A stretch of DNA of 64,000 nucleotides from Phycisphaeraceae bacterium. GTDB taxonomy: Bacteria; Planctomycetota; Phycisphaerae; Phycisphaerales; SM1A02. Shown here one piece after another: positions 42,680 through 51,850 of the stretch. Made by a program: the position numbers and the translations under genes. The DNA is taken from positions 248,001 to 312,000 of the forward strand of contig JAHBWY010000001.1 in the NCBI GenBank assembly GCA_019636735.1, read 5' to 3'. How positions within the stretch are numbered: the stretch's first letter is position 1; each line of letters begins with the position of its first letter. The notes under the pieces are model-generated. The model did not search any database. It was not told the origin of the DNA and saw only the letters and a list, made by a program, of their open reading frames with translations.

Positions 42680-44671
42680 TCATGGCGGGTCCGGTGAGAT
42701 CGTGATGGACTGACCGGCGCTTTCAATGGCGATCCATGCGTCCTGCCGAGGCGGAGTCGATGGCCATGTCACTCGAAGTTGCAGGGGGCGATCGGGCTCG
42801 AGCCCGAACACGATCAGCGCTTCCGACTGCTTCCCCGCGTGTCCGCCGGGTCCGGCGAGCTGCCGTTTCTGAAGGTGTTCGCGACCATCACCCCGAACCT
42901 GGCGCACCTCGACGATCGCGCCATGCGGAGTCGTGGCAATGCCGAGCGAAGGATCGCCCTTGAGTCGCACGATGAGTGCGCTTGGATCGATGGTGCGCGG
43001 CGACGGGAGTGCGGAGCCCGGCGCGCTTCGATCAAGCTCACGATGCTCATTCGCGCCTCCATCGCTCGGCGGTGACGCACTCTTCGCCGAACTCTCGGTG
43101 GTCATCTCATTCGAGGAACTCGCTCGATTCAGGAAGATCCGAAGCTGTGGCGTTCCTCCAGCCGCCGCGATCATCTCAGGTGTGAATCTCGTGAAGCTCT
43201 GTCCGGCCACGAGGTCGATGCGACCGTCGCCATCGAAGTCGGCCCAGGCGATCTGGCCGCAGCCCGGGTGATCGATGCCGAGTTCCGCAGTTCGGTCGAT
43301 CAGGCGCCGCGGAGACTCGGCGCCTTCGTCGACATCGACCTGCATGAAGATCCGAAGCCGCTCATCGAAGGGCGGAGGATCGGGGTAGTCGCCACTGGCC
43401 AGAATGACATCAAGACGCCCGTCGAGATCGAGGTCGGCAACCTCCACGAAGAGGTCGCCCTGGTTCCAGCGTCGCGCGTCGGGCGAGTCGTTTGGAGGAA
43501 TGCGATCGAGGCACCACTCAGGCTCCGCCACGAAGCGCCCGCCGAGCTGGAGCAGCGTGCGCGTGCGGTCACTCGAAGGACCCGCCCACGCATGCGTGAT
43601 CTCGGCGATGACAAGATCAAACGCGCCATCACCGTCGAGGTCGCCGATGGCGGCGTCGAAGGTGTTGCCGTTGGCACGGAAGGGGAGTTCATCCTTGCGA
43701 TCAAAGCGAGGATCGGTGCGAGCCCGCTCACGCAGCCACTCCGGGTAGGCGCCCGAGCGCTCTGCATCGCCATCGAGGCCGAGCGCCGGCGCTTCATCAC
43801 GCCACCCCTCCGTCGAGCCCACATAGAGACGATTCCAGCGGCGTCCGTACGCGAGCATCAGGAGTTGCGGTGGCGGAGCGATCGATCGATCGAGCACTTC
43901 CGCGATCAGCACTCCATAGAGCGGTCGGCCGCCTGCATCGAGCGCTTCCGTGAACTCGGCGTCATCTTCGGGCAGTGCCGTGCGAACGAACTCAGGCGCG
44001 CCGCTCGGTGCGGCACGGTTGAGAAGCAGGTCCGCCGGGAAGGCGTCCAGCGAACTTCCATAGGCGCGATACCAGCGCCCGATCAGCACATCGGTGCGAC
44101 CATCGCGATCGATGTCGCCCGCGGCCATCGCCGCCACGGTGCCAGGTCGCGCGGCTGCGATCTCGCGGGGCGCTTGGAAGCTTCCATCGCCTCGTCCCGG
44201 CTGCCACCAAGTGGCGCCCATGGAGCGCGAAGCGACGGCATCGAGCACGCCATCGCCATCGAGGTCCGCGAAGATGACCACGCCATCAGAACCGGGGTCG
44301 TCAAGACCGGACTCGACCCGCTCGAATCGAAACCCAGGCTCGTCCTCTGGCGCCGAGCGGAGCAGCCACACTTCCGTGCGCTGCACGATGAGATCGGGGC
44401 GACCGTCCCCATTGAGGTCGGCCACGGAGACGCGCGCCGCGTTGACCCCGCTCAGGCCGACCTGCCGCGAAACCTCGATGAATCGCGGTTGGGGCGCCTC
44501 ATCTCGCGGCGTCGCGATGGGAGAGCCGCTCGATTCGTTGCTGGGCGAGACAGCCGACCGGGCGCTCATCGACGCGCTTGGAACGGGACTCAACGGAGCG
44601 ACGAGTTGAGCGCCAAGCAGAATCGCCAGCAGTCCCGTCCATGTCATCCACGCGATGGTACTCGCGTGCAT
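42680..44671 (-). CDS. Exported FG-GAP/VCBS repeat protein with ASPIC/UnbV-like C-terminus
   Basis: A 663-residue secreted protein with an N-terminal hydrophobic segment (WMTWTGLLAILLGAQLVA). Six calcium-binding FG-GAP/VCBS loops are visible (DLNGDGRPDL, DLDGDGVLDA, DIDRDGRTDV, DLDGDGAFDL, DLDLDGRLDV, DFDGDGRIDL), forming a propeller. The C-terminal 100 residues (SALIVRLKGDPSLG...GAIVEVRQ...LFGLEPDRPLQLRVTWPS) match the ASPIC/UnbV module of CRTAC1-like proteins, a large family in planctomycetes. The ATG at 44671 is divergent from the rhomboid-like gene at 44716. Confidence 0.9.
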   Translation of the reverse strand: MHASTIAWMTWTGLLAILLGAQLVAPLSPVPSASMSARSAVSPSNESSGSPIATPRDEAPQPRFIEVSRQVGLSGVNAARVSVADLNGDGRPDLIVQRTEVWLLRSAPEDEPGFRFERVESGLDDPGSDGVVIFADLDGDGVLDAVASRSMGATWWQPGRGDGSFQAPREIAAARPGTVAAMAAGDIDRDGRTDVLIGRWYRAYGSSLDAFPADLLLNRAAPSGAPEFVRTALPEDDAEFTEALDAGGRPLYGVLIAEVLDRSIAPPPQLLMLAYGRRWNRLYVGSTEGWRDEAPALGLDGDAERSGAYPEWLRERARTDPRFDRKDELPFRANGNTFDAAIGDLDGDGAFDLVIAEITHAWAGPSSDRTRTLLQLGGRFVAEPEWCLDRIPPNDSPDARRWNQGDLFVEVADLDLDGRLDVILASGDYPDPPPFDERLRIFMQVDVDEGAESPRRLIDRTAELGIDHPGCGQIAWADFDGDGRIDLVAGQSFTRFTPEMIAAAGGTPQLRIFLNRASSSNEMTTESSAKSASPPSDGGANEHRELDRSAPGSALPSPRTIDPSALIVRLKGDPSLGIATTPHGAIVEVRQVRGDGREHLQKRQLAGPGGHAGKQSEALIVFGLEPDRPLQLRVTWPSTPPRQDAWIAIESAGQSITISPDPP

Positions 44672-44715
44672 CGTGGGGTCGAGCAGGGCGCCAGGGCCTA
44701 CACTCCTCACCTCGC

Positions 44716-45531
44716 ATGAGCCCGCTCGACACCATGGAACGCTGGCTGCGTCCCGTTGCCATGCCCTACCTGGCGGCGGTGATTGCCGGTGCACAGATGG
44801 TGATGTGGCTTTGGGTGCTGATCAGCGCACCGTCGACGCCCGGCGCGCTGCTCGATCCGATCACGCTCGTGCCGTCGCAAGTGATGGCGGGGGAGTGGTG
44901 GCGCCTGCTCACCTTCCTCGCCGTACCACCGAATGTGCACCCGCTCTGGCTGGCGCTGATGTGGCTCTGCCTGGTGGCAATCGGCAGCGAACTCGAGCGT
45001 GGATGGGGCACCGCGCGCTTCAATCTCTACCTTCTCATCGGGTGGCTGGCCACCTGCGCCGCCGCCTTCGCTCGACCCGATCAGTCCACGACGAACGGCT
45101 TCATCCTGCTCTCGGTCTTCCTCGCCTACGCGACGCTCTTTCCCGAAGCGACCTTCCGGCTCTTCCTCATCATTCCGGTGAAGGCGAAGTGGATGGCGCT
45201 CTTCACTTGGATCGTGCTCGGCATTGGGTTCGTTCTGGGTGATGGCGCGGCGAAGCTGGCGATCCTTGCTTCGGTGGCGAACTGGTCGGCGTTCTTCCTT
45301 CCGATGGTCATTCGACGGACTCGCAGCCGCACGGTGCAGGCGGCGCGCCGAGCCGTGCCGAAGAAGCGCGAGCCCTTCCATCGTTGCGTTGTTTGTGGAA
45401 AGAACGATCTCTCCCATCCCGAGCTCGAGTTCCGATACTGCGACAAGTGCGAGGGGGCTCCCGGGTACTGCCTTGAGCACCTCGCGACGCATCAGCACAT
45501 TCGTCGCGAGGCACCGCTTCACACGCCCTGA
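44716..45531 (+). CDS. Rhomboid-like membrane protein with C-terminal zinc-ribbon
   Basis: A 271-residue protein. Five to six membrane helices form a rhomboid-like bundle (start PYLAAVIAGAQMVMWLWVLI; ELERGWGTARFNLYLLIGWL replaces the catalytic region), but the GxSG serine and the histidine of active rhomboids are absent. After the membrane part, residues about 215-270 hold a Cys/His cluster (HRCVVCGKNDLSHPE, YCDKCEG, YCLEHLATHQH), probably a zinc ribbon. It may be a pseudoprotease that binds substrates or a membrane adaptor. The 44-bp gap to the divergent FG-GAP gene holds both promoters. Confidence 0.75.
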   Translation: MSPLDTMERWLRPVAMPYLAAVIAGAQMVMWLWVLISAPSTPGALLDPITLVPSQVMAGEWWRLLTFLAVPPNVHPLWLALMWLCLVAIGSELERGWGTARFNLYLLIGWLATCAAAFARPDQSTTNGFILLSVFLAYATLFPEATFRLFLIIPVKAKWMALFTWIVLGIGFVLGDGAAKLAILASVANWSAFFLPMVIRRTRSRTVQAARRAVPKKREPFHRCVVCGKNDLSHPELEFRYCDKCEGAPGYCLEHLATHQHIRREAPLHTP

Positions 45532-45835
45532 AATGGTGCGTCCGGGCCGCTCATGCGCGCGAGCTCGCATGGCCCCGCCCGAGTCGGATGGCCTGCCGCC
45601 TTTCGGGAACGCTCGTTGAGGGAAACACTCACGCGCTGGTGATCGGTCCATGTCAGCGGACAAGCGCGGGCCCGCATGCCGCGTCGTGGGCCGCCAAGGC
45701 ATCATCGCCAGCCGTCGAGGCGGGTTGTGCGGAGTGGACCAGCACAATCTTGATGAACCCGGCCCAATGGGGTCATGACTGCGGGGGATGGGGCCGATCG
45801 GGCGTCAGGTCCGTCTTTCCGAGGAGGTTCCACCA
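45532..45835. other. Intergenic region before the HD-GYP gene
   Basis: No supported gene. Contains a GAGGAGG ribosome site at 45821-45827 for the following gene. I see no clear promoter or repeat. Confidence 0.5.
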
Positions 45836-47434
45836 ATGAGCGACTTTTGGCTGATTCCACGAGGCGATGCAGGGGGCATGAGGCTCAAGCTCGAGCCGCC
45901 CGGACCTGTCACCATTGGTCGGGCGCCGGGGTTGACCGTCACGCTTCCCGATCGCGGGGTCAGCCGGAATCACGCCGTGCTGCAATGGAGCTATCCGTCG
46001 GGTGATCAGCCCGGACACTGGCGCCTCACGGATCTCGGCAGCCAGGGTGGCACCTTCGTCAACGGCGTTCGACTGCGCGGCGAGCGATCGCTTCGCGTCG
46101 AGTCGGGCGATGTGATTGAGATTCCGCCCTATAGCTTTGAGCTCATCGATCGCTCGGAGCGCCCGCGCAGCGATGCGACATTCGCACTCCCGGAACAGAT
46201 CGACTCCACGAACTCGGTGCTCGCCGTCGAACCGGAGGGTGCCTCCGGACTTGCTCAGGATCAGCTCCTCGCCATTCTCTCGACCAGCAACACGCTGCAC
46301 CAGGCTGCGGACGAGCGTTCCGTCTACGAGATCCTCGTCGATGGCGTGGTGAGCCTGACGGGCTTCCCGAATGCCGCGCTGGTGCGCCTTGAGAACGAAG
46401 GCGAGTCGGCGGAACTACTCGCCGCGAGGGGCCAGGTCGTGGATCGTTTCGGACGCCCGTCGATCAGCCGCTCGATCGTGCGACGCGCGAGCAGCGGTCC
46501 GATCGTGATTCGGGATGCAGGCTTCGAAGAGGGACCGCAGAACGGAACGATCAACACGCTCCACATCAGCCGAGCGATCTGTCTCCCCGTGGAACACGGC
46601 GCGGTTCGATTCGGCTTCCTCTATCTCGATGACCGCGACTCAGCCGACACCACACGCGACATCGCGGCCGTGGCAAATGCGGCACATGTTCTGGTCCGCC
46701 TCGCGGCGCTCAGCCTTGCGAACTTGGCGCGACTTCGCATGGAACAGCGGCTCCAGGAGGAGCAGCGCCTCATGTTCGGCGGCACCATGCATGCCCTCAT
46801 CTCCGCCATCGATGCCAAGGATCGCTACACGCGCGGTCACTCCGACCGAGTGTCCGCCTTCGCAGCGCTCCTGGCCGAGCAGGCAAACCTTGGCACCGAG
46901 ATGATCGAACGAGCGCGGCTCTGCGGATTGGTCCACGACATCGGCAAGATCGGCGTTCCGGAGTCGATCCTCTCCAAGCCCGGCCGCCTCACCGACGAGG
47001 AGTTCGCGGCCATCGCCGCGCATCCGCAGATCGGCTTCGACATCCTGCGCGACATTCCGCAGATGCGCGAAGTGCTCTGCGGAGTGCTCGAACACCATGA
47101 GCGCTGGGATGGCACCGGCTATCCGCAGGGCAAGAAGGGCGAAGAGATCTCGCTGCTTGGCAGGATCATCTGCCTCGCCGATTGTTTCGATGCGATGACC
47201 AGCGCCCGAACCTATCGACCCGCGCGCACCATCGACGAGGTGCTCGAAGAGATCCGTCGCTGCCTCGGCACACACTTTGATCCGAAGTTGGGCGAGGCTT
47301 TCCTGTCGATTCCAATCGAGCGCCTTCGTCCGCATGTTGCGCCGCCACCGGCGCCGGTCGACGAGGTCCCCTCGGGCGAGACGCGAGCGGTCCCCATGCC
47401 GTCGCCATCGGCAAGCCGAAGCGCGGCGGCCTGA
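45836..47434 (+). CDS. FHA-GAF-HD-GYP signalling protein
   Basis: A 532-residue cytoplasmic protein. Residues 1-100: FHA domain (VTIGRAPG...VSRNHAVLQW...LGSQGGTFVNGVRL), a phospho-threonine reader. Residues about 150-300: GAF domain. Residues about 320-490: HD-GYP phosphodiesterase with all metal and signature residues (HSDRVSAFAALLA, HDIGKIGVPESILSKPG, HPQIGFDIL, HHERWDGTGYP, CLADCFDAMTSARTYR). It probably hydrolyses cyclic-di-GMP or a related dinucleotide under the control of a Ser/Thr kinase. The C-terminal 40 residues are Pro/Ser-rich. Confidence 0.93.
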   Translation: MSDFWLIPRGDAGGMRLKLEPPGPVTIGRAPGLTVTLPDRGVSRNHAVLQWSYPSGDQPGHWRLTDLGSQGGTFVNGVRLRGERSLRVESGDVIEIPPYSFELIDRSERPRSDATFALPEQIDSTNSVLAVEPEGASGLAQDQLLAILSTSNTLHQAADERSVYEILVDGVVSLTGFPNAALVRLENEGESAELLAARGQVVDRFGRPSISRSIVRRASSGPIVIRDAGFEEGPQNGTINTLHISRAICLPVEHGAVRFGFLYLDDRDSADTTRDIAAVANAAHVLVRLAALSLANLARLRMEQRLQEEQRLMFGGTMHALISAIDAKDRYTRGHSDRVSAFAALLAEQANLGTEMIERARLCGLVHDIGKIGVPESILSKPGRLTDEEFAAIAAHPQIGFDILRDIPQMREVLCGVLEHHERWDGTGYPQGKKGEEISLLGRIICLADCFDAMTSARTYRPARTIDEVLEEIRRCLGTHFDPKLGEAFLSIPIERLRPHVAPPPAPVDEVPSGETRAVPMPSPSASRSAAA

Positions 47435-47449
47435 CTCATCAGTTGTCGC

Positions 47450-48553
47450 TCATCGCGGGATTGAGCCCGTCGCCGAGGCGGAGGTTCGTGCGCCTGCATC
47501 GGGTGCGATGATCGTCTCGGAGCCGGTGCCGAGCATGACCGCAAGCCAGCGGAACTCGCGCGTGTTCGCGAGGAGAATCTTGGCGACCATCGTCAGAGGC
47601 ACGCTCAGGAACATGCCGACGGGCCCGAGCAGCCAGCCCCAGAAGACGAGGCTCAGCAGGACCACCAGCGGGCTCAGGCCGAAGCGCGATCCGAAGAGGC
47701 GCGGCTCGATCAGGCTTCCCACGATCACATTGAGGGCGACTTGGCAGACAATCATCCACATGGCCGCCATGGGTCCGCCCTGCGCCAGCGTCAGCAGCAC
47801 GGCCGGCACCGCGGCGATGATGGGACCGAAGACCGGCACATAGTTCAGGAAGAAGGCGAAGATCGCGAGCGGGAGCGCGTACGGCGTTCCGAGCAGCCAG
47901 CAGGAGAACCAGACCAGCAGCGCCGCGAGGAGATTGGTGCCCGACTTGAAGGCGAGATAGCGCTGCACATCCTGCATCATGCCGCGATAGCGCGAGAGAT
48001 CGGAGGCGCTTGAACCGAACGCGCGGTGCAGCTTGTCCGGGAGCGCCGCCGCTTCCGCGATGATGAAAGTCCAAGTCAGCAGCACGAAGAAGCCGGTCTT
48101 CGCCACACCCACCATCGCGGTGAGGAAGTTCCCCATGTAGGCGAGAATGCGCGACGCGTCGAGCTGCTCCTTCACCATCTCCGGTGGGATGTCGATCTCG
48201 CGCTCGCGCAGCCAGTCGACGATCTTCGAGATCTCCTGTTGCAGGATGACCTGATAGCGCGGCAGTTGCTGGGGGAAGCCGAGCAGCCCTCGCGCAAGCA
48301 ACCAGCCGAAGATGACGAGAATCGCCAGGACCACCACGAGGACGACGGCGAGGCTGGCCCACTTCGGAAGGCCAGCGCGGTGGAGCGCTGCCATCGGCGG
48401 CAGCGAGATGATGGCGAGGAACACCGCGCAGAGGAAGGGGACGACCAGCTCTGCACCGGCACGCAAGCCGGCGCAGACGATCATGAACATGGCCAGCACG
48501 ACCAGTGCGCGGGAGGCGGCGCCGCCGCGAGTTGAACTGGAGGAGTCGCTCAT
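47450..48553 (-). CDS. AI-2E family transporter (PerM/YhhT-like)
   Basis: A 367-residue inner-membrane protein with seven to eight hydrophobic segments, typical of the AI-2E/TqsA family: the ALVVLAMFMIVCAGLRAGAELVVPFLCAVFLAI start, a soluble amphipathic domain (residues about 95-150) and the conserved NYVPVFGPIIAAVPAVLL and NVIVGSLIEPRLFG motifs near the C-terminus. Transported substrate unknown: members export AI-2, or act as sodium/proton antiporters. ATG 48553 is divergent from the sugar dehydrogenase gene. It converges on the HD-GYP gene with 15 bases between the stops. Confidence 0.9.
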   Translation of the reverse strand: MSDSSSSTRGGAASRALVVLAMFMIVCAGLRAGAELVVPFLCAVFLAIISLPPMAALHRAGLPKWASLAVVLVVVLAILVIFGWLLARGLLGFPQQLPRYQVILQQEISKIVDWLREREIDIPPEMVKEQLDASRILAYMGNFLTAMVGVAKTGFFVLLTWTFIIAEAAALPDKLHRAFGSSASDLSRYRGMMQDVQRYLAFKSGTNLLAALLVWFSCWLLGTPYALPLAIFAFFLNYVPVFGPIIAAVPAVLLTLAQGGPMAAMWMIVCQVALNVIVGSLIEPRLFGSRFGLSPLVVLLSLVFWGWLLGPVGMFLSVPLTMVAKILLANTREFRWLAVMLGTGSETIIAPDAGARTSASATGSIPR

Positions 48554-48592
48554 GCTCGGCGGGAAGGATAGCGGGCGACCTACGATGGCCCC

Positions 48593-49978
48593 ATGCGAAC
48601 TTCCCCCGGAGACCGCCCGCCTCTCGTCCTGCCCCGAGGCGACAGGTGCCGGCGATCTCTCTCCCTTGCCTTGATGGGTGGCCTGCTCCTCCTCGCATCC
48701 GGTGCCCACGCCGACTCGCCGGCCCTCGATCAAGTGTCGACCACCACGCCCGCCTCGTCCGCCCAGGGCGCGGCGTCACCAGCGGCGCCCCCTGCACCGA
48801 CACAGGGCTCCGCGTCGGTCGAACTTCCTGCCATTCCCGAAGTCCGGGTGCGGCGCATCCTTCCATCGCTGGTTCTGAAGCGACCACTTCAAGTGGTGCA
48901 GGCGCCGGGCGATGAGTCGAGGATCCTCATTCTGGAACAGGCTGGTCGAGTTCTGCGCGTGGACCCGAGCGATCGTTCAGTGCGCCAAGGCGACATCTTC
49001 CTCGACATCCGCAAGCGCGTGAACGATCGCAACAACGAGGAGGGCCTGCTCTCGCTCGCCTTCCACCCGGAGTATGAGAAGAACAGAACCTTCTTCGTCT
49101 ACTACACGGCCGAGCCGCCCAAGCGCAGCGTCTTGAGTCGCTTCCGCGCCAGCGACGACGGATCGCGTGGCATCGCCGACAGCGAAGAGATCCTGCTTGA
49201 AATCGAACAGCCCTACTGGAACCACAATGGTGGAACCGTCTGCTTCGGCCCCGATGGAATGCTCTACCTCGGTGTCGGCGACGGCGGAGCCGCGAATGAT
49301 CCACTTCAGGCCGGTCAGGACCTCGGGCAGTGGCTCGGCAAGATCCTCCGGATCGATGTGAACCGCCGCGATCAGGGGCGTCGCTACGCCGTCCCGCAGG
49401 ACAACCCCTTTGTCGGTGTGCGCGGCGCGCGGCCGGAGATCTGGGCCTATGGCCTGCGTAATCCATGGCGCATGGCCTTCGATCGCGAAACGGGAGAGTT
49501 GTGGACCGGCGATGTCGGCCAGAACGATTGGGAGGAGATCGACATCATCGTGCGCGGTGGCAACTACGGGTGGAATGTGCGCGAGGGCAAGCACAGCTTC
49601 CCCCGTGGCAAGCCCGGCAGTTTCGGCTCGGAGTACATCGATCCGATCATCGACTACGGCCGTCACGAGGGCATCTCCGTCACGGGCGGCGCGGTGTGGC
49701 GCTCGACGAAGTTTCCCGCGATGAACGGTGTCTACATCTATGGTGACTTCGGGAGTGGCGCGCTTTGGGGATTGCGCCACAAGGATGGCACGACGCTGGG
49801 CCCGAAGGTCTTCGTCAAGAGCGGCCGAAGCAAGTGGTCGAGCATTGACCAGATCAATGACGGCACCATTCTGCTCACCAGCATGGAGGGTGGAGAGCGA
49901 GGGCCGGGCGCGATCTTCGAGATTGTTCCGGCTCGCGGTGAGTCCGGTGGCAGCGAGCCGGCCGGCGATGAGGAGTGA
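48593..49978 (+). CDS. Secreted PQQ-type sugar dehydrogenase (second paralogue)
   Basis: A 461-residue protein of the same GSDH/sorbosone dehydrogenase family as the one at 35.7 kb. N-terminal signal (SLSLALMGGLLLLASGAHA), then an Ala/Pro/Ser linker, then EEGLLSLAFHPEY, WNHNGGTVCFGPDGMLYLGVGDGGAANDP, WAYGLRNPWRMAFDRETGELW, DVGQNDWEEID and GISVTGGAVW. It lacks the dockerin-like tail of its paralogue. Active-site His and Arg of the propeller (NHNGG, GLRNPWR) are conserved. Confidence 0.93.
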   Translation: MRTSPGDRPPLVLPRGDRCRRSLSLALMGGLLLLASGAHADSPALDQVSTTTPASSAQGAASPAAPPAPTQGSASVELPAIPEVRVRRILPSLVLKRPLQVVQAPGDESRILILEQAGRVLRVDPSDRSVRQGDIFLDIRKRVNDRNNEEGLLSLAFHPEYEKNRTFFVYYTAEPPKRSVLSRFRASDDGSRGIADSEEILLEIEQPYWNHNGGTVCFGPDGMLYLGVGDGGAANDPLQAGQDLGQWLGKILRIDVNRRDQGRRYAVPQDNPFVGVRGARPEIWAYGLRNPWRMAFDRETGELWTGDVGQNDWEEIDIIVRGGNYGWNVREGKHSFPRGKPGSFGSEYIDPIIDYGRHEGISVTGGAVWRSTKFPAMNGVYIYGDFGSGALWGLRHKDGTTLGPKVFVKSGRSKWSSIDQINDGTILLTSMEGGERGPGAIFEIVPARGESGGSEPAGDEE

Positions 49979-49995
49979 GGGCGCGGGATCACGCG

Positions 49996-50226
49996 TGGCA
50001 ATCGGTCAGCCAGTGTGATCGCGCGGGGCGCTCGAGACATGGCGCGGCAATCGGTCAGCCAGTGTGATCGCGCGGGGCGCTCGAGACATGGCGCGGCAAT
50101 CGGTCAGCCAGTGTGATCGCGCGGGGCGCTCGAGACATGGCGCGGCAATCGGTCAGCCAGTGTGATCGCGCGGGGCGCTCGAGACATGGCGCGGCAATCG
50201 GTCAGCCAGTGTGATCGCGCGGGGCG
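49996..50226. repeat. 49-bp tandem repeat array, about 4.6 copies
   Basis: The unit, beginning atcggtcagccagtgtgatc, recurs at 50001, 50050, 50099, 50148 and 50197 (period 49) with essentially no divergence; the last copy is truncated at 50226. It lies 17 bases after the sugar dehydrogenase stop. The lack of divergence indicates recent expansion. Confidence 0.95.
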
Positions 50227-50341
50227 TGTGAATGGATGGTCCGCTGCGGCGCTCGCGCGATGGCATCATGCAGCGCGCCACGACCGCACGCAGCTCGTCG
50301 TCGATGCATGGGCGCTCTCGTGCGCCGCCCGGGTTCGTGAC

Positions 50342-50617
50342 TCAGCCCTGGAGATAGCCTGGCTGCGTGTACCAGGGACCCGAGGGATATGGGTAACCCG
50401 GCTGATCGAAGCTCGGGTCCTGGTTGTCGCCCTGCTCCACATTGATGTAGCTCGGAGCAGGCCAACCCATCGACTGGGATTGCACCTGCGTCGGCGCTTC
50501 CATGCCGGGGAAGAGCTCCTGCTGCTGGCATGCCGCAAGAAGAGCGGACCCCAGAAGAAGTCCCGCGGCTCGGATGATGGTGGCTCGCCGAAGTGAATCG
50601 CCTGAAGCGGAGTTCAT
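50342..50617 (-). CDS. Small lipoprotein
   Basis: A 91-residue protein with a lipoprotein signal peptide: basic N-terminus, hydrophobic stretch and lipobox LLAAC at about residues 26-30, followed by QQQELFPGME. The mature part is about 60 residues, rich in Pro, Tyr, Gln and Gly (YPYPSGPWYTQPGY). Probably outer-membrane anchored; function unknown. It lies between the 49-bp array and a gene-poor stretch. Confidence 0.7.
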   Translation of the reverse strand: MNSASGDSLRRATIIRAAGLLLGSALLAACQQQELFPGMEAPTQVQSQSMGWPAPSYINVEQGDNQDPSFDQPGYPYPSGPWYTQPGYLQG

Positions 50618-50892
50618 GGCCGGAAGAATACGCCGCGATCGAGTTCTCGTCTCGCCTGCGCCCGGGCACTGACCGCGTCGGTGTCGGCGGTGGTGGCCCC
50701 GTCAGCTTCTGCGGCAGCGCGATTCAGAGTGTCATGCGACCACCAACTCTGCGTATCGCGTTCACTTGAATGATCACGGCCTCGCCGCGAACCTGATTGA
50801 CGCACGACTTCCCAAGAGCGCGTGTAAACAACGACCCGGGCAACGAAGTCACGGCCCCGTGCGGGGCGCGACGATGGACCCGCGCGGATCGA
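50618..50892. other. Intergenic region with no supported gene
   Basis: About 275 bp between the lipoprotein start and the metallophosphoesterase stop. Open frames here have no family features. Nothing regulatory is recognised. Confidence 0.4.
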
Positions 50893-51498
50893 TCATGACA
50901 TCGGGTCGAGGGGCGAGCGCGTCGGCTGGATGCGCGGCCACGCCTGGGGCACGCGAACCTCACGGGTTCGCAGGAAGTTCGCGAGTTCCGTGACTTCGAT
51001 CGGCGAGAAGTCCCAGCAGTCCACGCCGACATCGGTGCTGCGATCGAGCTCGGCCACGGTGCCGTGGGTGTGCCCGTAGCCAAGCATGGCACCTTTGAAC
51101 TGACCGCGCCAGACTCGCAGCGGATAGTGACAGAGGTTGAGGCGCCCGCGCGATCCGTCGCGGAGTCGGATCGAAAGCAGATCCGTCACTTCCTCAAAGA
51201 GGCGATCGAACGCCTTCACGCCCTGCGGGTCATGGTTGCCTCGCACGAGAATGATCCGTCGGCAGCGGATCTCCGCGCGGACCTCGGAGGCCCTGCGGCG
51301 GACCGATCGCTTCGACCATGCCGCAGGTCCGCAGAAGTCACCAATGTGGATGAGGGTGTCCCGGCGACCGACGCGCTCATTGATCCGCGCGACCAACGCA
51401 GAGTCCATGGCCTCGGTCGTGTCGAACGGTCTTGCAAAGAGTGAGATCGCCTCCTGGTGGCCGAAGTGGGTGTCCCCGCTGATGAAAAGTGCAGCCAT
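50893..51498 (-). CDS. Metallophosphoesterase (calcineurin-like)
   Basis: A 201-residue phosphoesterase of the YfcE/calcineurin type: DTHFGHQ (first metal Asp and His) near the N-terminus, HIGDFCG, the RGNHDP motif, CHYPLRVW, and GYGHTHG. The ligands for a dinuclear metal centre are complete. The ATG at 51498 is chosen since the domain starts with MAALFISGDTHF; the longer frame is Arg/Ser-rich noise. Substrate unknown. Confidence 0.92.
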   Translation of the reverse strand: MAALFISGDTHFGHQEAISLFARPFDTTEAMDSALVARINERVGRRDTLIHIGDFCGPAAWSKRSVRRRASEVRAEIRCRRIILVRGNHDPQGVKAFDRLFEEVTDLLSIRLRDGSRGRLNLCHYPLRVWRGQFKGAMLGYGHTHGTVAELDRSTDVGVDCWDFSPIEVTELANFLRTREVRVPQAWPRIQPTRSPLDPMS

Positions 51499-51628
51499 CT
51501 GGAGAGATCCGAGTCGCGGTGCCGGTTGCGACCGCTGAGAGCGGAGACTACTCACTGCGATCGCTCGCCGACGCGGCGGCAAGCCGGGCGATGAGCGAGG
51601 CCTACACTGCGAACGATGAGCGAAGAGT

Positions 51629-51850
51629 GCATCGATCGGCGCGAGCAAGAGCGCACTCGGGAGCGCTCCCCGGTTTCGTCGATCGCCGCATCGATGCGCT
51701 TTGAGCGATGCCTTGCAGCGCTGGGGTCAACGCGCGACCTATGCCACGCGATCGTCGCATCGATGCGAGTTCTTCAATACCCGGCCGCGCTGCGACCAAC
51801 GCGCGATCGACGCCTCTCGATTGCATCGATGCGCGCGTTGCAATGGGGGA
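51629..51850. repeat. Degenerate 66-69-bp tandem repeats
   Basis: A core gcatcgatgcg recurs at 51688, 51757 and 51823, with a related gcatcgatcgg at 51629. Flanking sequence shares caacgcgcga and a gcgctg block. The units keep a reading frame into the downstream peptidase gene. Confidence 0.55.

Noticed and set aside
43268..44719. 483-residue plus-strand open frame
   Set aside because: Shadow of the FG-GAP protein gene.
47439..48887. 482-residue minus-strand frame
   Set aside because: Out-of-frame shadow of the AI-2E transporter; no hydrophobic pattern.
49996..50226. CRISPR array
   Set aside because: The 49-bp units are directly adjacent with no unique spacers, so this is a simple tandem repeat, and no cas genes are present.
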